Positions 20,168-31,016 of a stretch of 64,000 bases of DNA are shown here, piece by piece (the stretch's first letter is position 1; the number at the start of each line of letters is the position of its first letter). The position numbers were made by a program, and so were the translations under genes. The DNA is taken from positions 806,001 through 870,000 of the forward strand of contig OZ345385.1 in the NCBI GenBank assembly GCA_977006965.1. The letters run 5' to 3'. The notes under the pieces were generated by a model. It did not search any database. It worked only from the letters and a program-made list of their open reading frames with translations, and was not told the origin of the DNA. Source of the stretch: Phymatolithon calcareum (lineage: Eukaryota; Rhodophyta; Florideophyceae; Hapalidiales).

Positions 20168-21874
20168 TTGCGGTACACTACACTCACAAACCCCGTTGAT
20201 CGGGAGAATAGACTCCAAAATATTCTCGAAGACGTTGCGCGCCATTTTGGCACTTCGCAGTTCATGGCGCATGAGGCCGAGTGGATACCAGGTTGGATTT
20301 ACCGGCGCGCGGAGAAAGCTGAGCTAGACACGAACTGGTTTCCGAGCATTGAAGTCGTTCACTCGGGGCAGGTTCCGAATGGAAGCAACTTAATTTCCTC
20401 CCATTTTGTCTACAAGGTTAAAATGGTCGAAGAAAGTCGCCTGCGAAAATACACTCTCAAAGCTCGGTTGTGCGTTCACGGTAATCGCGACATTGAGCGA
20501 GAAGCGCTTCGCAGCGATGCCGCTGTGGTGTCGCACATTGGATTTCGTATGCTGTATAGTATTGCGGCAAGCAAGGGTTTACTTTTGGGCAAGGCTGATA
20601 TCCGAGGGGCCTATACACAATCCGGTGATGCCATGCGTGATGTCTACGTCGCTCCACCGCGTCGACTGGGAATAGAATCTCAAGTTTGGTTACTAACCAA
20701 AACTATGTACGGGATTGTGTCCGCCGGGAGAAAGTGGCAAAGGGCCTCCGACGAAGTATTAGTCAAGCAGCTGAGTCTTGTGCAACAAATTGGAGTTCCA
20801 CAATTTTTCTCGCGTACATTTGGCGAGAAAAAGTCAGAAGTCGTACTATTGTTGGCCAAGTATGTCGATGACTTGGTCATCGCGGGCAGGAATGCCGCGT
20901 GGGTCGACTTCGCCCGCCAACGGGTGGGCAAGGCATTAGAGATTGGAAGTTGGGCGACAACGCCACAAGAGTTGGCAGTGAACAGCACTGCTGTTCAGCA
21001 AACGCATGACAGTATCAGCGTGCATATTCGGAAATATGTCAGCGACGTAACGCCGATCGCTATTACTCGTGGTCGACGGAAGCAAATCCGCACGAAATTG
21101 ACAGCCTTAGAAACAAGGCAGGTAAGGACGCTCGCAGGCAAATGGGGATACGCTGGAATTACGGTATCACCGTTTGCGTCCTTTGCTGCGAGCTATTCGC
21201 AGCAACTGCTGCCGGGAATGGAGATCAGTGACCTCAAACTGGCCAACAGCATGACGCGGGACCTGCTGAAAAAGGATTCTACGTTAATTTACGTGCAACC
21301 GCCGAAGGCTGAGTACAAGGAAATTCGCGTGGTTGCGTTTGCGGACGCTGGGTTCCCACACACTGGCCAAAATCGGGCCGTTGCGCAGGAGGGCGCATTA
21401 GTTGGAGTAATCTTTGGGACCCAAGTTGGGTCTATCTTTCATCTCATCGCCTGGAAGTCGCGTAAACAGAGACGGGTTGCAATTTCTACGGGTTGCGCTG
21501 AGACCATTGCGGCCGTTTCCGCATTCGGTCTCGCTTCGTACGTTCGCAGTGCGCTACAGGACATTTCTGGAGAGCGGGTACCGTTCACGCTGGTTGTTGA
21601 TAGTCGAGGGCTACACCGAAGCCTTGCTACACAAAGCACTCCACGAGATCAAGCGATGCTGCCGGACGTAGACAAGCTTCGTGTCGAATACGAAGCAGGG
21701 AATATTAGTGCTATTGTTTGGATTGCGGGTACGCGTAATCCCGCCGGTGCACTAACAAAAGCGCACGCTAGAGAGACGGCAGTGCTCCTCGAGCGCCTTA
21801 TGGTTGAAGGACGTTTGCCTGTCAACGTAGATGACCTGCGGGACTACGGACCTGAGCTCGAAGAGGAAGGTTGA
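20168..21874 (+). CDS. Copia reverse transcriptase and RNase H (568 aa)
   Basis: The frame is fully open. Copia RT landmarks are KARLCVHGNRD, GKADIRGAYTQSG (first catalytic aspartate, normally D..TAFL) and the YVDDLVIAG catalytic box near residue 231. RNase H follows, with FADAGF near residue 391, WKSRKQRRVAISTGCAE and the DSRGL block. The protein ends just before the polypurine tract. The product would copy the element RNA into DNA in cytoplasmic particles. It lacks its own promoter and would normally be made as part of the upstream polyprotein, so it is probably not expressed from this copy despite the intact frame. Confidence 0.93.
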   Translation: MRYTTLTNPVDRENRLQNILEDVARHFGTSQFMAHEAEWIPGWIYRRAEKAELDTNWFPSIEVVHSGQVPNGSNLISSHFVYKVKMVEESRLRKYTLKARLCVHGNRDIEREALRSDAAVVSHIGFRMLYSIAASKGLLLGKADIRGAYTQSGDAMRDVYVAPPRRLGIESQVWLLTKTMYGIVSAGRKWQRASDEVLVKQLSLVQQIGVPQFFSRTFGEKKSEVVLLLAKYVDDLVIAGRNAAWVDFARQRVGKALEIGSWATTPQELAVNSTAVQQTHDSISVHIRKYVSDVTPIAITRGRRKQIRTKLTALETRQVRTLAGKWGYAGITVSPFASFAASYSQQLLPGMEISDLKLANSMTRDLLKKDSTLIYVQPPKAEYKEIRVVAFADAGFPHTGQNRAVAQEGALVGVIFGTQVGSIFHLIAWKSRKQRRVAISTGCAETIAAVSAFGLASYVRSALQDISGERVPFTLVVDSRGLHRSLATQSTPRDQAMLPDVDKLRVEYEAGNISAIVWIAGTRNPAGALTKAHARETAVLLERLMVEGRLPVNVDDLRDYGPELEEEG

Positions 21875-21989
21875 CAAGATCATTGATTCGTTTGTTCGCT
21901 TTGTATTGTTTGTCTCATAAGGGGTCTCTTCGTTTGCTTTGCTTTCATGCCGAATTACCATCTAAGCCCGTCCAGGTCGAGTGGTTCGA

Positions 21990-22003
21990 CATGAAGGGGG
22001 GAA
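21990..22003 (+). other. Polypurine tract
   Basis: ATGAAGGGGGGAA lies immediately upstream of the 3-prime LTR. This is the expected primer site for plus-strand DNA synthesis. Confidence 0.85.
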
Positions 22004-22525
22004 TGTTGAAGTGTGTTTATGATTTGATTGTGCGAGCCGTGCGAGCCGTGCAGCGCGCCGCAAGAGGCGTAGCAGTGACAAGAACTCATGCGCGGCATTC
22101 CGACAGGTTGTCAATAAGTATCATCCGGAGGCAACGCCTCGTGGCACGGACGTCTGTGGTGCTTGTACAGTGTTCGAGCTACGACCATGATGTCATTGGT
22201 TGGTGGCGCTGCGGGTTCTTAACACAGGAGATATGTGAGATGCACAGCTGCAGACTATATAAGATACAAGTTTTCAGCAAGCGATCAGGGGTCTTGGAAG
22301 AGGGAGTTGGTCGGCGGATAAGTAAACTCGACACATTTCTATTGCTACCGAGGTCGCGGTTTTGGGATGATTCTGACGTGTCTTCTCCGACATTGAAGCT
22401 TGTGACTTCGCATTTCCGGAAACTGCAGAGGCTTTATTAAGAGCGGGACGGTGCCGTTCAATAAGGCACTCTACTCAGCAATTTCTTTGGCCGGGAAGGC
22501 TTCTGTGTGGAGCCGCCAGTTTACA
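22004..22525 (+). repeat. 3-prime LTR of the Copia element
   Basis: Same length as the 5-prime LTR, with about 16 substitutions and no gaps. It is followed directly by the target duplication GTTTC. Confidence 0.95.
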
Positions 22526-22530
22526 GTTTC

Positions 22531-22889
22531 AACAGCCTCAGTCTAACAACGGGATTGTCCGAACCCATTTTTCAGAGCATATTTCTCAAGACTTTTCGAA
22601 TATTGGCTTTTACGACTGCGGGCAGCTTGTCATGCAGCATTGGCATCGAGGAATAGAGCAGTGATTACTCGACAACCTCATACTCCTTGATCAATTATCA
22701 ATTCCTTGAAAAGAAGGTGGGAAATTCTGCTCCCGGCCCAACCCAACGTGCGATATTTCATCATCGTCCTCCACAGACACACACGGCGCAGCATTCTGTG
22801 AAAAAGAATATATTTTCGAAATCAAAAACATATGGAGCTCCCCTCCCCGAGCCAGCCTACGCCGCTGATCTTTCTTGTTTGCGCACTGT
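22531..22889. other. No gene recognised between the Copia element and the Sel1 remnant
   Basis: Short open frames only. ACACACACGGCGC near 22779 is slightly repetitive. Confidence 0.4.
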
Positions 22890-23115
22890 CATCAGAACGT
22901 TCACAGCATTCGCGGCCCCCTCGCTTGCTGCTTTTTAGAGCCACTCGATCCCCTCTTTAACCTCCTCCGCGCTTCTATCCACAAGTAATTGTCCTAGACG
23001 ACACATGCCTGGCCTATAACCTTGAGCGGCCGCGTTCATGAACTAATTCTTCGTCAATTTTTATCCACTCTCAGCCCAAGTCCTCGTTCATAGCATCATC
23101 TGGCATTCACCTGCC

Positions 23116-25352
23116 CAGGCGTTGGGAGTAACATGTTGGTAATGCAATATACTGCAACGTATTGGTACTGCACTACTATTGAGCTGTCATAATCTGTTGC
23201 AGTACATATTGGAGTAGCAACAGGTTGGAAGGAAGATCGAAAAGTTTGTCTATTTGGGTTTTATACGTAAAGTGTTTTGAGGAATACTCCGTGCTGCAAT
23301 GTTATTCAACCGACGCCGACGACACTGTCGCTTCGACTTGGTTTATTCAACATCACAAGTCGCACGTCTACTCTCAAGGTCATGGCTCGCAAACCTACGC
23401 AGCAGTTCGTTGTGAAAGCGCTCATGCAAAGAAAGGAAGATACAGTCAAAAGCATTGCGTCGCGCAAACCAAATCAACCTGATCGTGCTAATGTATCGTG
23501 CTTCGTGTTCGAGTGCCCGAGGTTGAATAACTGCAAGAATGGCACGCCAATGATATCGTTTCCGAAGGGATGCGGTTGGAGCACCCCGTATTCGCACTTG
23601 TTGGCATGTGTTTCTGGCGGCGACGAGGAACAGCTGGTTGCTATGTATCACGCTGTGCTGGCTGATAAGACTACTCACGATGGTTCCCGAAGTATTTCGG
23701 CTTACTTTGATGCTACTTTGTCATCAACCGCTCGCGAAAAGTCAATGTACAATTACTTGGACATCATCATCTCGCTGTCTTTGCCTGTTTCGTACGTTGA
23801 GAATTCGAAGTTCCGTGCGTTTGATGGTTCTGAAGCATTGATTTCGATCAAAGCGCTGCGTGAAACAATATTCAAGTTGGTTGAACTCGTTGAAATGTCC
23901 ATAAGGAAGGAGTTGAAAGGAACGCGTGGTGCCATCATGCATGATGGCTGGACCAAAAATGGTTCGCACTACCTCGCCATCTATGCTGTTCTTATGCGAA
24001 AGTTCAATCGTACGGTGGATGGACGCATTGTTGAGTTCGAAGAGCTCTCGATGCCACTGCTGTCTCTTTCTCCAATCGCTAAACGAGACGACGATGGTGA
24101 AATAGAATCTGCGCACGCAATATCGTTCGACGCAACCACGCATATTCGGCAACTTGAGCACATTTTTCACTACTATCATGTGAATGTCCACGAGTGGTCA
24201 GTATGTCAGATTGCCGACAGCTGTGCGCTTAACAAGAGCATTGCAAGAAAAATGGACATCCCCCACGTTGGGTGTTTGAATCACAAACTCGCTCTCGACG
24301 TCAATGCGATGGTATCATCTCCCGTTCTCAAGAGGACATTAGAAGACGTGCGTACAACGATGCGTGAATGCAAAAGCAGTATCAAGAACCGTGCAATGCT
24401 CTATCGACTAACGAGTTTGTCACCTATTTTGCCTTCCGCTACACGTTGGTCAGGCTTGTCCGCAATGCTGAACCGTTTCATTTCGATTCGTGATGAACTA
24501 CAAGAAGTTGCTGACACGGACGGACTTGATTTGACTATATCACATACGAATCGTTTTCGAACGCAGTGCGGAAAGTTAGCACATCAACTGAACGAGATTA
24601 ACGTCGTAACGAAGAAGCTACAAGAAAGAGGTATCACGTTGGAGAATTGCCGATTTCTTCTTGACACACTCAACGAGACCGTAACGGCACAGACGAATAA
24701 TCCTGAGTCTCGTTTGTATGGCTGCACATTTCGCGATGAGCATACAAAGCTACATTCGGTGCATTCCCCGAACTCTGTTTTTGAATCTGCAGTCGTCAAA
24801 ATTCAGCGAAACGAAACTGAATCAATGTCGGATGAAGAACGGGCAGCATGCGAACATCTAAAATTGGATTCCGGTATTAACGGAAGTGAAGGTGATGGGG
24901 AAGAAGAATCCGCATTATCGTTGTCCGAAATATTTAAGAAACGCAAGCGACACCGTCAGAACCCTGTTCAGTCGTACATGAACTTAAGATTTATTCTTGG
25001 GTCGTCAGCCGAAATTGAGAGGTTGTTCTCTCTTGCAGGAGGTATTCTTGCCGATAACAGGCACAGAATTACCCCGCTACTGTTTGAGTCTCTCTTGTTC
25101 TTGAAGGTCAATAGAAGGTATTGGGATTTACATACGGTTGTTCGCGCTATGAGCAATGCACGCAGTGCCCGTATCTCTGAACGAATGGATGAAGATGCGG
25201 AACAACAAAATCTGCTAGATATGTGAGACACTCCTTTCACTCCTATTGATTTGTATTGCAGTACCTATTGCACAAACTAGAATACTTTGCTAGATGTATT
25301 GCATTCCTTCTTGTCTCTCCAATAAAGTGCAACATGTTGCTCCCAATGCCTG
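23116..25352 (+). mobile_element. hAT transposon, apparently full length (2237 bp)
   Basis: Terminal inverted repeats match at 21 of 23 positions: left CAGGCGTTGGGAGTAACATG, right complement CAGGCATTGGGAGCAACATG. The flanking 8-mers CACCTGCC (23108-23115) and CACCTGCG (25353-25360) agree at 7 of 8, the hAT target length. One long uninterrupted transposase frame fills the interior. Subterminal GCAATA/ATTGCA words occur at both ends. Intact ends and an intact frame make this the best candidate in the window for a recently active element. Confidence 0.95.
23382..25226 (+). CDS. hAT-family transposase (614 aa)
   Basis: The preferred start is ATG 23382 (MARKPTQQFVVKAL); the frame is open upstream to 23277. 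An N-terminal cysteine/histidine region (CFVFECPRLNNCKNG ... HLLACV) may be a degenerate zinc-binding DNA-recognition domain. The central part has hAT landmarks IMHDGWTKNGSHYLAIYA (around a catalytic aspartate), VGCLNHKLALDV and PSATRWSG. The C-terminal dimerisation domain is well kept: GSSAEIERLFSLAGGILADN, then RITPLLFESLLFLK. Length is within the hAT range of about 600-700 residues. The enzyme would cut and rejoin DNA at the terminal repeats in the nucleus. No stops or shifts were seen. Confidence 0.93.
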   Translation: MARKPTQQFVVKALMQRKEDTVKSIASRKPNQPDRANVSCFVFECPRLNNCKNGTPMISFPKGCGWSTPYSHLLACVSGGDEEQLVAMYHAVLADKTTHDGSRSISAYFDATLSSTAREKSMYNYLDIIISLSLPVSYVENSKFRAFDGSEALISIKALRETIFKLVELVEMSIRKELKGTRGAIMHDGWTKNGSHYLAIYAVLMRKFNRTVDGRIVEFEELSMPLLSLSPIAKRDDDGEIESAHAISFDATTHIRQLEHIFHYYHVNVHEWSVCQIADSCALNKSIARKMDIPHVGCLNHKLALDVNAMVSSPVLKRTLEDVRTTMRECKSSIKNRAMLYRLTSLSPILPSATRWSGLSAMLNRFISIRDELQEVADTDGLDLTISHTNRFRTQCGKLAHQLNEINVVTKKLQERGITLENCRFLLDTLNETVTAQTNNPESRLYGCTFRDEHTKLHSVHSPNSVFESAVVKIQRNETESMSDEERAACEHLKLDSGINGSEGDGEEESALSLSEIFKKRKRHRQNPVQSYMNLRFILGSSAEIERLFSLAGGILADNRHRITPLLFESLLFLKVNRRYWDLHTVVRAMSNARSARISERMDEDAEQQNLLDM

Positions 25353-25889
25353 CACCTGCGCCTCCACCAAGCTTTGTTCCGCCGCCAATAGATAGACGAG
25401 ATTGACGAGTGCGGAAACGAGCCCGATCGCGGCATGAAAAATCTTGTATGCACGTCGTTGGTCCGGTGTGCACGCGACTCCGTGCCAAAGGCACGAAGCC
25501 AGCAGGAAACGGGCGTGAGGATAATTGCTTGAAGACGAAAGCTCGTACAGATGGATGGCGGTTTCAGGCCATTTGTCTGTAACGTCGCCGGTGATGTAGC
25601 ATTCGCTGAGTGCAGTTTGCGCGATGGGGTCACCGGCGTTGGACGCCTTCATGAAGTACAGTATGGCGAGATTCTTGTCCTTTGATGTGCCAGAGCAAAA
25701 ATAAAGGCAATGACCGAGGGTGCGGTCTGCGGCTGGGAGCTGTCCAGAAGATGAGGCTTTTGGAAAACACTTGAAAGCCTTTGATTGATCCTTAACGAGG
25801 CCATTTGTGCCGAAGTGATCTTGGTTTCCTATTTTAAAGAGTTGCACCAGGGATGGAGGGGGAGCCATGGCATACTGTAATGTTTTTTT

Positions 25890-27047
25890 CGAGGAAAACC
25901 ATGGAATATAAAAACAAAAGCAGCAAAATTCATGTTCTATCATTATGTCACACATGGCATTCTCTCTCTGTGATGACATCGATAACGAGCGCATCGTACC
26001 TCTTATTGCGGTCTAACATGTCATTTTCTCTCCGTGGTGAGGTCGATTACCAGCTTGTCCGCGACTTCGACAACTTTCTCCCGCTTCGCCGGGGGCAGAT
26101 AGGCGCTACTGGGACTAGAGCAGTTTCTGCTGAAGCAGCTCTGTCCGCCGCACGCAGGGCATGTTCTGGCGCTGGATTGAGATGGCTCGTACAGCCTCGC
26201 CCGCTTGCGGCCAGGTCTGGCGTGCAGCTTCAATGGAATGATCTCTTCTTGCTGCAGCTGTGCGGCATGGCCTGCCAGCGTCGCACGATTAATGACGCCT
26301 CTGTGCTGCGCTCGCCAAGTCTCCAGGTGCCAGACTGCGCCTAACCACCGGTAGTCCATGATGTCCTGGTACTGTGGCAGACCCACTACAGTTGAAGCAG
26401 CATTGATGGCTGTGACGGCATGAGCGCACGGTCGCAGCATCTCCTCGTAGTGTCGACACGGGCAATACACTTCGAAGCTCGAAGGCACGCTTGTGCGCTT
26501 ATTCGGGCTTGACATCAATGCCTGCCTCGTTCTTGAGCATTTGCCGCAGCTGAGCGCTGTTTTCCCCTTGGCGGCCGCGGGCGACAACAAATCAGTCAAC
26601 TGTATCCCTGAGGGTTTTGACGACGGTTGTTTCGAACTGTAGCTTCCGCACTGAGCCGCCCAAACAGTTGTGTTCGGTGAACTTGGTAATGCGGAGGCCT
26701 GCACCGTCGGGAATGAGCCCAGCGTTGACGCGGAATTCGCATTCGGCGCCACAGCTGCACCTTATGTAGATGCGCTTCGGGTTACGATGATGGATCCGGT
26801 GCTCCTTCCCAATACTGCGATTGTGCAGTATAACCGCAGCGACCAACTTGTCGAAGTCGGCACCCCAATGCTCGCCAACCTCGAGCACGAGACGATTCAT
26901 GGAGCTCGAGAAAGATGCTCGACAATCAGAAGTACGAGGCGTTGATAGTCGATGTAATCGATGTCATCACAGAGAGAAAATGCCACGTGTGACGTAATAA
27001 TAGAACATGAATTTTTCTACTTTTTTTATATTCTATGGTTTTTCTCG
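25890..27047 (-). mobile_element. Mutator-like element (MULE), internally deleted
   Basis: Long inverted repeats of about 95 bp close the element: the left arm (25890-25985) matches the complement of the right arm (about 26956-27047), both starting CGAGgAAAACCATgGAATAT-like. The flanking 9-mers TGTTTTTTT (25881-25889) and TGTTTTTCG (27048-27056) agree at 7 of 9, the MULE target length. The coding interior has N- and C-terminal pieces of a MuDR-type transposase but no catalytic core. It landed about 20 bp upstream of the first ATG of the Sel1-repeat gene. Confidence 0.85.
26021..26900 (-). pseudogene. MULE transposase remnants (N-terminal zinc domain and SWIM finger)
   Basis: The upstream frame (26900-26592) reads KRIYIRCSCGAECEFRVNAG, then ITKFTEHNC, like the N-terminal DNA-binding domain of MuDR transposases. 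After a shift, the frame 26752-26021 has a SWIM zinc finger (CPCRHYEEMLRPCAHA, a CxC...CxH pattern) and a zinc knuckle (CPACGGQSCFSRNC), the usual C-terminal parts. The DDE catalytic region that belongs between them is missing, so the copy cannot move by itself. Confidence 0.85.
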
Positions 27048-30000
27048 TGTTTTTCGGCTTTCCTCACCAGCACTACAGGCGAAACCTCATCATATCATGC
27101 GCGAGACACTCCAAAGAACTCTTTACAGTAGTTAGTTGCCTCCTTGCCCCACGCCAGGGGATATCAGGCATTTCAATAAAATCTTACAATTCACTGTACT
27201 GTATGCGGCAGCAGTAGCAAAGGAGATATGACTCGCGCAGCTTGAGAAGGGGCGATCGGATTGCATTTGAAGGGCGCGAGAATGACGAGTCGCGGATAGA
27301 CTGACGGGCAGGTTTCCGTTTGCAAGTTTGAAAATGCAGCAACACTGGAGGCGCAAAAATGAAGATTTAACTCCACGTGAATATTCTTGCGGGCCCAGTC
27401 TGAGTATGACACAAACTGAAGTCTTGAGGATTGGCTAGCTGGAGTTAAGAGATCCCTGTTGGCGTGCACAAAGGTGAAGGTTTTGAGACTCCATACGTCA
27501 GTTCTGTTGGCGGAGTTTAGCCAAGACACTGCAGCGGAGTTTACAGGCTTCTGTGCCAGGAGCATCCACTGGTGTCGTGGTGCAGTTGAGACGACGGCAC
27601 CTAAAAGTTGCACCTGGAGCATCAAATAGACTGCACTGCGAGGAGTAATGCAGGACACATAAAGTGGAGAAATCTTCCGTGGTGGGAAAGTTGGAATAAA
27701 TCTGCGTGAACGTTAATGGAACGACGGAGCACACAAATGTTTATTATTTTAAAAAAATTACCATCTTAAGGGATCAGCTTTGCTTCGGCGTAAGATGGGG
27801 GTCCATAACTCAAAACAGTAATAGTATGGCGACGTGAAGCAGGTGATCTTGCATGTTCTCACCGAGTTAGTTCGCTTAGTGGAGCCGACAAGAACATTGC
27901 ATGTATTAGTCCAGATTGTCAATCGGCGAGAGGCTATCGCGATTGGTATACAAAGCAAGGAAACGGAAAATTGATGACTTGCACAGCATGTCCTGTTGGA
28001 AAAAATAGAGGGAAGAGAACGTTGAACGAGTAAACGTTGTACAAACATGGCTTATGACACTGACGATGCCCAACTTCTTCAGGTAGTTTGTCTGCTTGTC
28101 CCATATTGTGTGTCCAGTTCAATACATTCCGAATATTTGTACGAGATCCCAAATAGGGCGTCCTGGGCAAGAGCGACCTGAAGCACAATAAAAAGTCTCG
28201 ATCGCAATGCATCACGGAACGGTTTGGGAAACGTCGTGGAAATACACATGATGATCGACATGTTCAACAGGCTTTTTGTGTTAGAGTGCAAGATAGTGTT
28301 GGACCGCGAAGCAAAGAAGTCATTGAATGGAAATAGACATACCCAGGCTGTGTCGGTCGAGGTCGCAGTATCACATAAGCTCGGATCAAGGACATACATG
28401 GAGTTAAAGCACTATGAAAGTCTCGTGTAAGATCGCAATGTGTCGCGTAAATACACATGATGATAGACATGTGCAACAGGGACCTACGATGGTACCGGCT
28501 TGGACACATTATTAGAATGCACGAGCGCCGCCTGGTCCGATATCGGCGTTCTTCAAGACCGTGTGGTAGGTCAGCTGGTAGTTCTTTGGAGCCATTGTCT
28601 CTTCTCAGGGCCTTGATCTCGTGTGGTTGTTCGACAGGACCGTCAGCGCACAATGAAATTGATGGTAAAACAAATTCCACCACTTGCGCACGTGCGAAAG
28701 TGTTGATTTCGTGCTCCCGTGCTATGGACCCGGACACGAGATTAAATACCAAGTTGACTCGATCACACTTGCACTTGTACGGCGCCGCGGTCGCATCGAT
28801 TTTTTTGCATTGCATGCGGCTAAGCTGCAGGAGGCTACAGTATAAACTCTGATACGCCTTAAAACTTCGGCTAGCCAGATCCTTATCACATCACTTTAGC
28901 GCATCCAAAAGACTATGACAAATATTTTCTTTCTGCTTCGCAGTAGAACTGCGGCAGGTGTCAATTCTGAGTTCATGAACCTACAGTTTCAAGGCACCGC
29001 TGAGTGAAGAAAACCAACTCCGGTCGGAACTGCATTATGAAGACCTCTGAAACTATAAAACAGAAGCTCTGAAACTGCTGTTGACAAAGTATGACCCAAA
29101 AACTCTGGTGATAGAGTTTGAAAACTCCACATTTTTGGATCCTGGCTAATTTTTGCGCCCCCAGTGAAGGTGCAAGAGAAGTCGTGACGTGTTCGTTTTG
29201 CAAAGGTCAACAGTGTTTACATTTTGCCGTGTAGAGAGGGTAAATCATATCGGTATGATTTCACAACCCTAAAAGTCTATCAGTCCGCTTCATGACTGCT
29301 CAGACATTTATCTCTAAGCCTCGTCATGGCAGACATTCCGCCTGGGACATAGTCAGTTGGAACAGTCAGTTGGCGAGCCTCAACACCAATTGAAATCATT
29401 GGTAAAACAAAGAAGCTTTCATGCTAAATGTGTCTCTGGACATCCAGCAGATCCCCCGAGGTGCGTTTTTAGCTACTAGCTTATCTCAGAGGGTGCAATT
29501 TAACCATTGAAAGAGTCGATCTTCCACTGCGAGTCTTTGAGAAAGAATTGATGGGGTTCGATAACTACAATAGTTAAGTTCCGGACACCAAATAATTGAA
29601 AAGTAGCAGCGTACTGTTTAACTAGAAGCAAACACGCAATATTACGTGTACGGATAACAGGGCACTACACTTTGCAAGTAGAAGGAAGAAGGTGTGCTCC
29701 TGAGGGTATAAATAGGACACCCCAGAAGCAGCGCAAAGTAAAACGGTAACCAAGCCAACCAGTTCAAGAAACGGTGCTAGACCCCAAAGAAGAGGTCTCA
29801 TCAAGAATCACTGGAAGAGTACATGCGTATAGAAAACGCGCTGTGTTTCCTCGGTTCTTAAACTAAGGGCATTCACCATGTCCATCGAATTCATTGCTCT
29901 TCTTGTTCAGATATGACTGCAGAACTAGAATTCAGGAACATGCTCGCAAAAGCCGTCCAAACTAGCAAGATAAGGTTCTACGAAGTAGGTCAGCGCTGAG

Positions 30001-31004
30001 GTGAGGGATCGAGCTGGAACCCCGCAAGCAAGAACCAAGATAGGACTTTCGCCACAAAAAATCAAGAATCAAAGAAAAGCAGGAAATGAAAAGCAAGAAT
30101 CAATAATAAGCAACCCCTCGACCATATTTATAGATGCTGTGCCTTTCTAAAAAACCAGTCAATGGGCGAAACGTTTCTCACAATAATCGGTTTGATGCTC
30201 TCTAATTCGTGTGATCGAGTTCGGCTCAAGGGAGGCGAACAGACGGATGAGAGTCGTGGATGGACAGGAACGCTCATTTTCCTGATATGTGAAGATAATT
30301 TGACGTTTCCAAAGCAGTCCGTCACGTGGGCTCCGCCCCTGCTGACTCCGAATCCGAATATTCATCGAATCAGAGATGTTCAATGAGTAACGACATGGTA
30401 CCCAGTGGAAAGCATCGTTTTTCCGAATGAAACAGAGCCAATACCCAGCACTGCAGCTGACACAATTTCGCGAATGTGCACAACAAAGGAGATCTATATG
30501 GATCTATATCTTGTGCTCCTATTCGACTGCGAGACCCTGGACAGCTTCTCCTCACATTCTTCCTCTCATTCTTGTACAAGTATTACAGCTTTCCACAACC
30601 TTTAGTTCCTTCCGTGCCGTTAATAGGACCGCACAATCCTGTAGTGTCCTACATATCTGGCTAGACGCATCATTGGCCGCTTGCGTGCGTCCCACATGCG
30701 TCACTTGGGGCGCTGGAACCACGTGCCCGGGTGACGCGACCTCTTCTGCGAGTGAATCGAAAGTTTTTGGACGGATCCGCACTATATCCGATTTTTTTGC
30801 ACTCGTGTGATGTGTGGGCCCGATCTTCGATCGTCCAATGAATGAACAGTGTGCAGCAGTCCGGTCTGGGGATGGAAGATTAATATAGGCATCAGACGCC
30901 ATTGGGAAGGAAGTGCACGTATATATCATTGCGTACTGTCTCGAAGTAAAATTGCGAAAATTGGAAGCCAGGACACAACGAATCCAATTTCAGAAGGAGC
31001 TGAT
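27048..31004. other. About 4 kb without a recognisable gene
   Basis: Open frames up to 183 codons exist on the minus strand (28815-28264), but none resembles a known family. A direct duplication is present at 28190-28481. Composition is unremarkable. Probably old, unrecognisable repeat sequence. Confidence 0.5.
28190..28481. repeat. Direct duplication spaced about 218 bp
   Basis: The segment containing AAGTCTCG, ATCGCAATG and AAATACACATGATGAT (about 28190-28275) recurs with changes at about 28409-28481 (ending GACATGTGCAACAGG against GACATGTTCAACAGG). Confidence 0.75.
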
Positions 31005-31016
31005 AACAGACGAAGG

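Larger units (their letters stand above)
16245..22525 (+). mobile_element. Copia-type LTR retrotransposon, complete but inactivated
   Basis: Two 522-bp direct repeats (16245-16766 and 22004-22525) begin TGTTGA and end TTTACA, and exact 5-bp target duplications GTTTC lie outside (16240-16244 and 22526-22530). Domain order inside is gag with zinc knuckle, protease, integrase, reverse transcriptase, RNase H, which is the Copia order. A polypurine tract (GAAGGGGGGAA) sits directly before the 3-prime LTR. The LTRs differ at about 16 sites (about 3 percent), so insertion is not recent. The gag-protease and RT-RNase H frames are long and open, while the integrase section holds several stops. Confidence 0.97.
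22890..25868 (-). pseudogene. Sel1-repeat protein gene split by a hAT insertion
   Basis: The 5-prime half (25868 down to 25353) encodes tandem Sel1-like helical repeats: LGHCLYFCSGTSKDKNLAIL, FMKASNAGDPIAQTALSECY, ASCLWHGVACTPDQ. The frame then enters the hAT end. Beyond the element (23107 downward) the pattern resumes: CYERGLGLRVDKN, then GMCRLGQLLVDRSAEEV, EGIEWL and KAASEGAANAV. The junctions fall exactly at the 8-bp target duplication. Sel1 repeats are about 36-residue alpha/alpha units that scaffold protein complexes. The distal half carries several in-frame stops and shifts, so the gene has decayed since, or was already dead. The chosen start ATG 25868 (MAPPPSLVQLF) lies about 20 bp from a Mutator-like insertion, so the true 5-prime end may be lost. 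Confidence 0.82.

Noticed and set aside
20168-20190. Programmed frameshift between integrase and RT
   Set aside because: The phase change coincides with a TAA and follows other stops. No slippery heptamer is visible near the change.
27343-29166. A possible 1.8-kb element bounded by CACTGGRGGCGCAAAAAT inverted ends
   Set aside because: The 18-bp inverted match is near what chance allows in a window of this size. No target duplication is seen next to it, and the interior holds no transposase.
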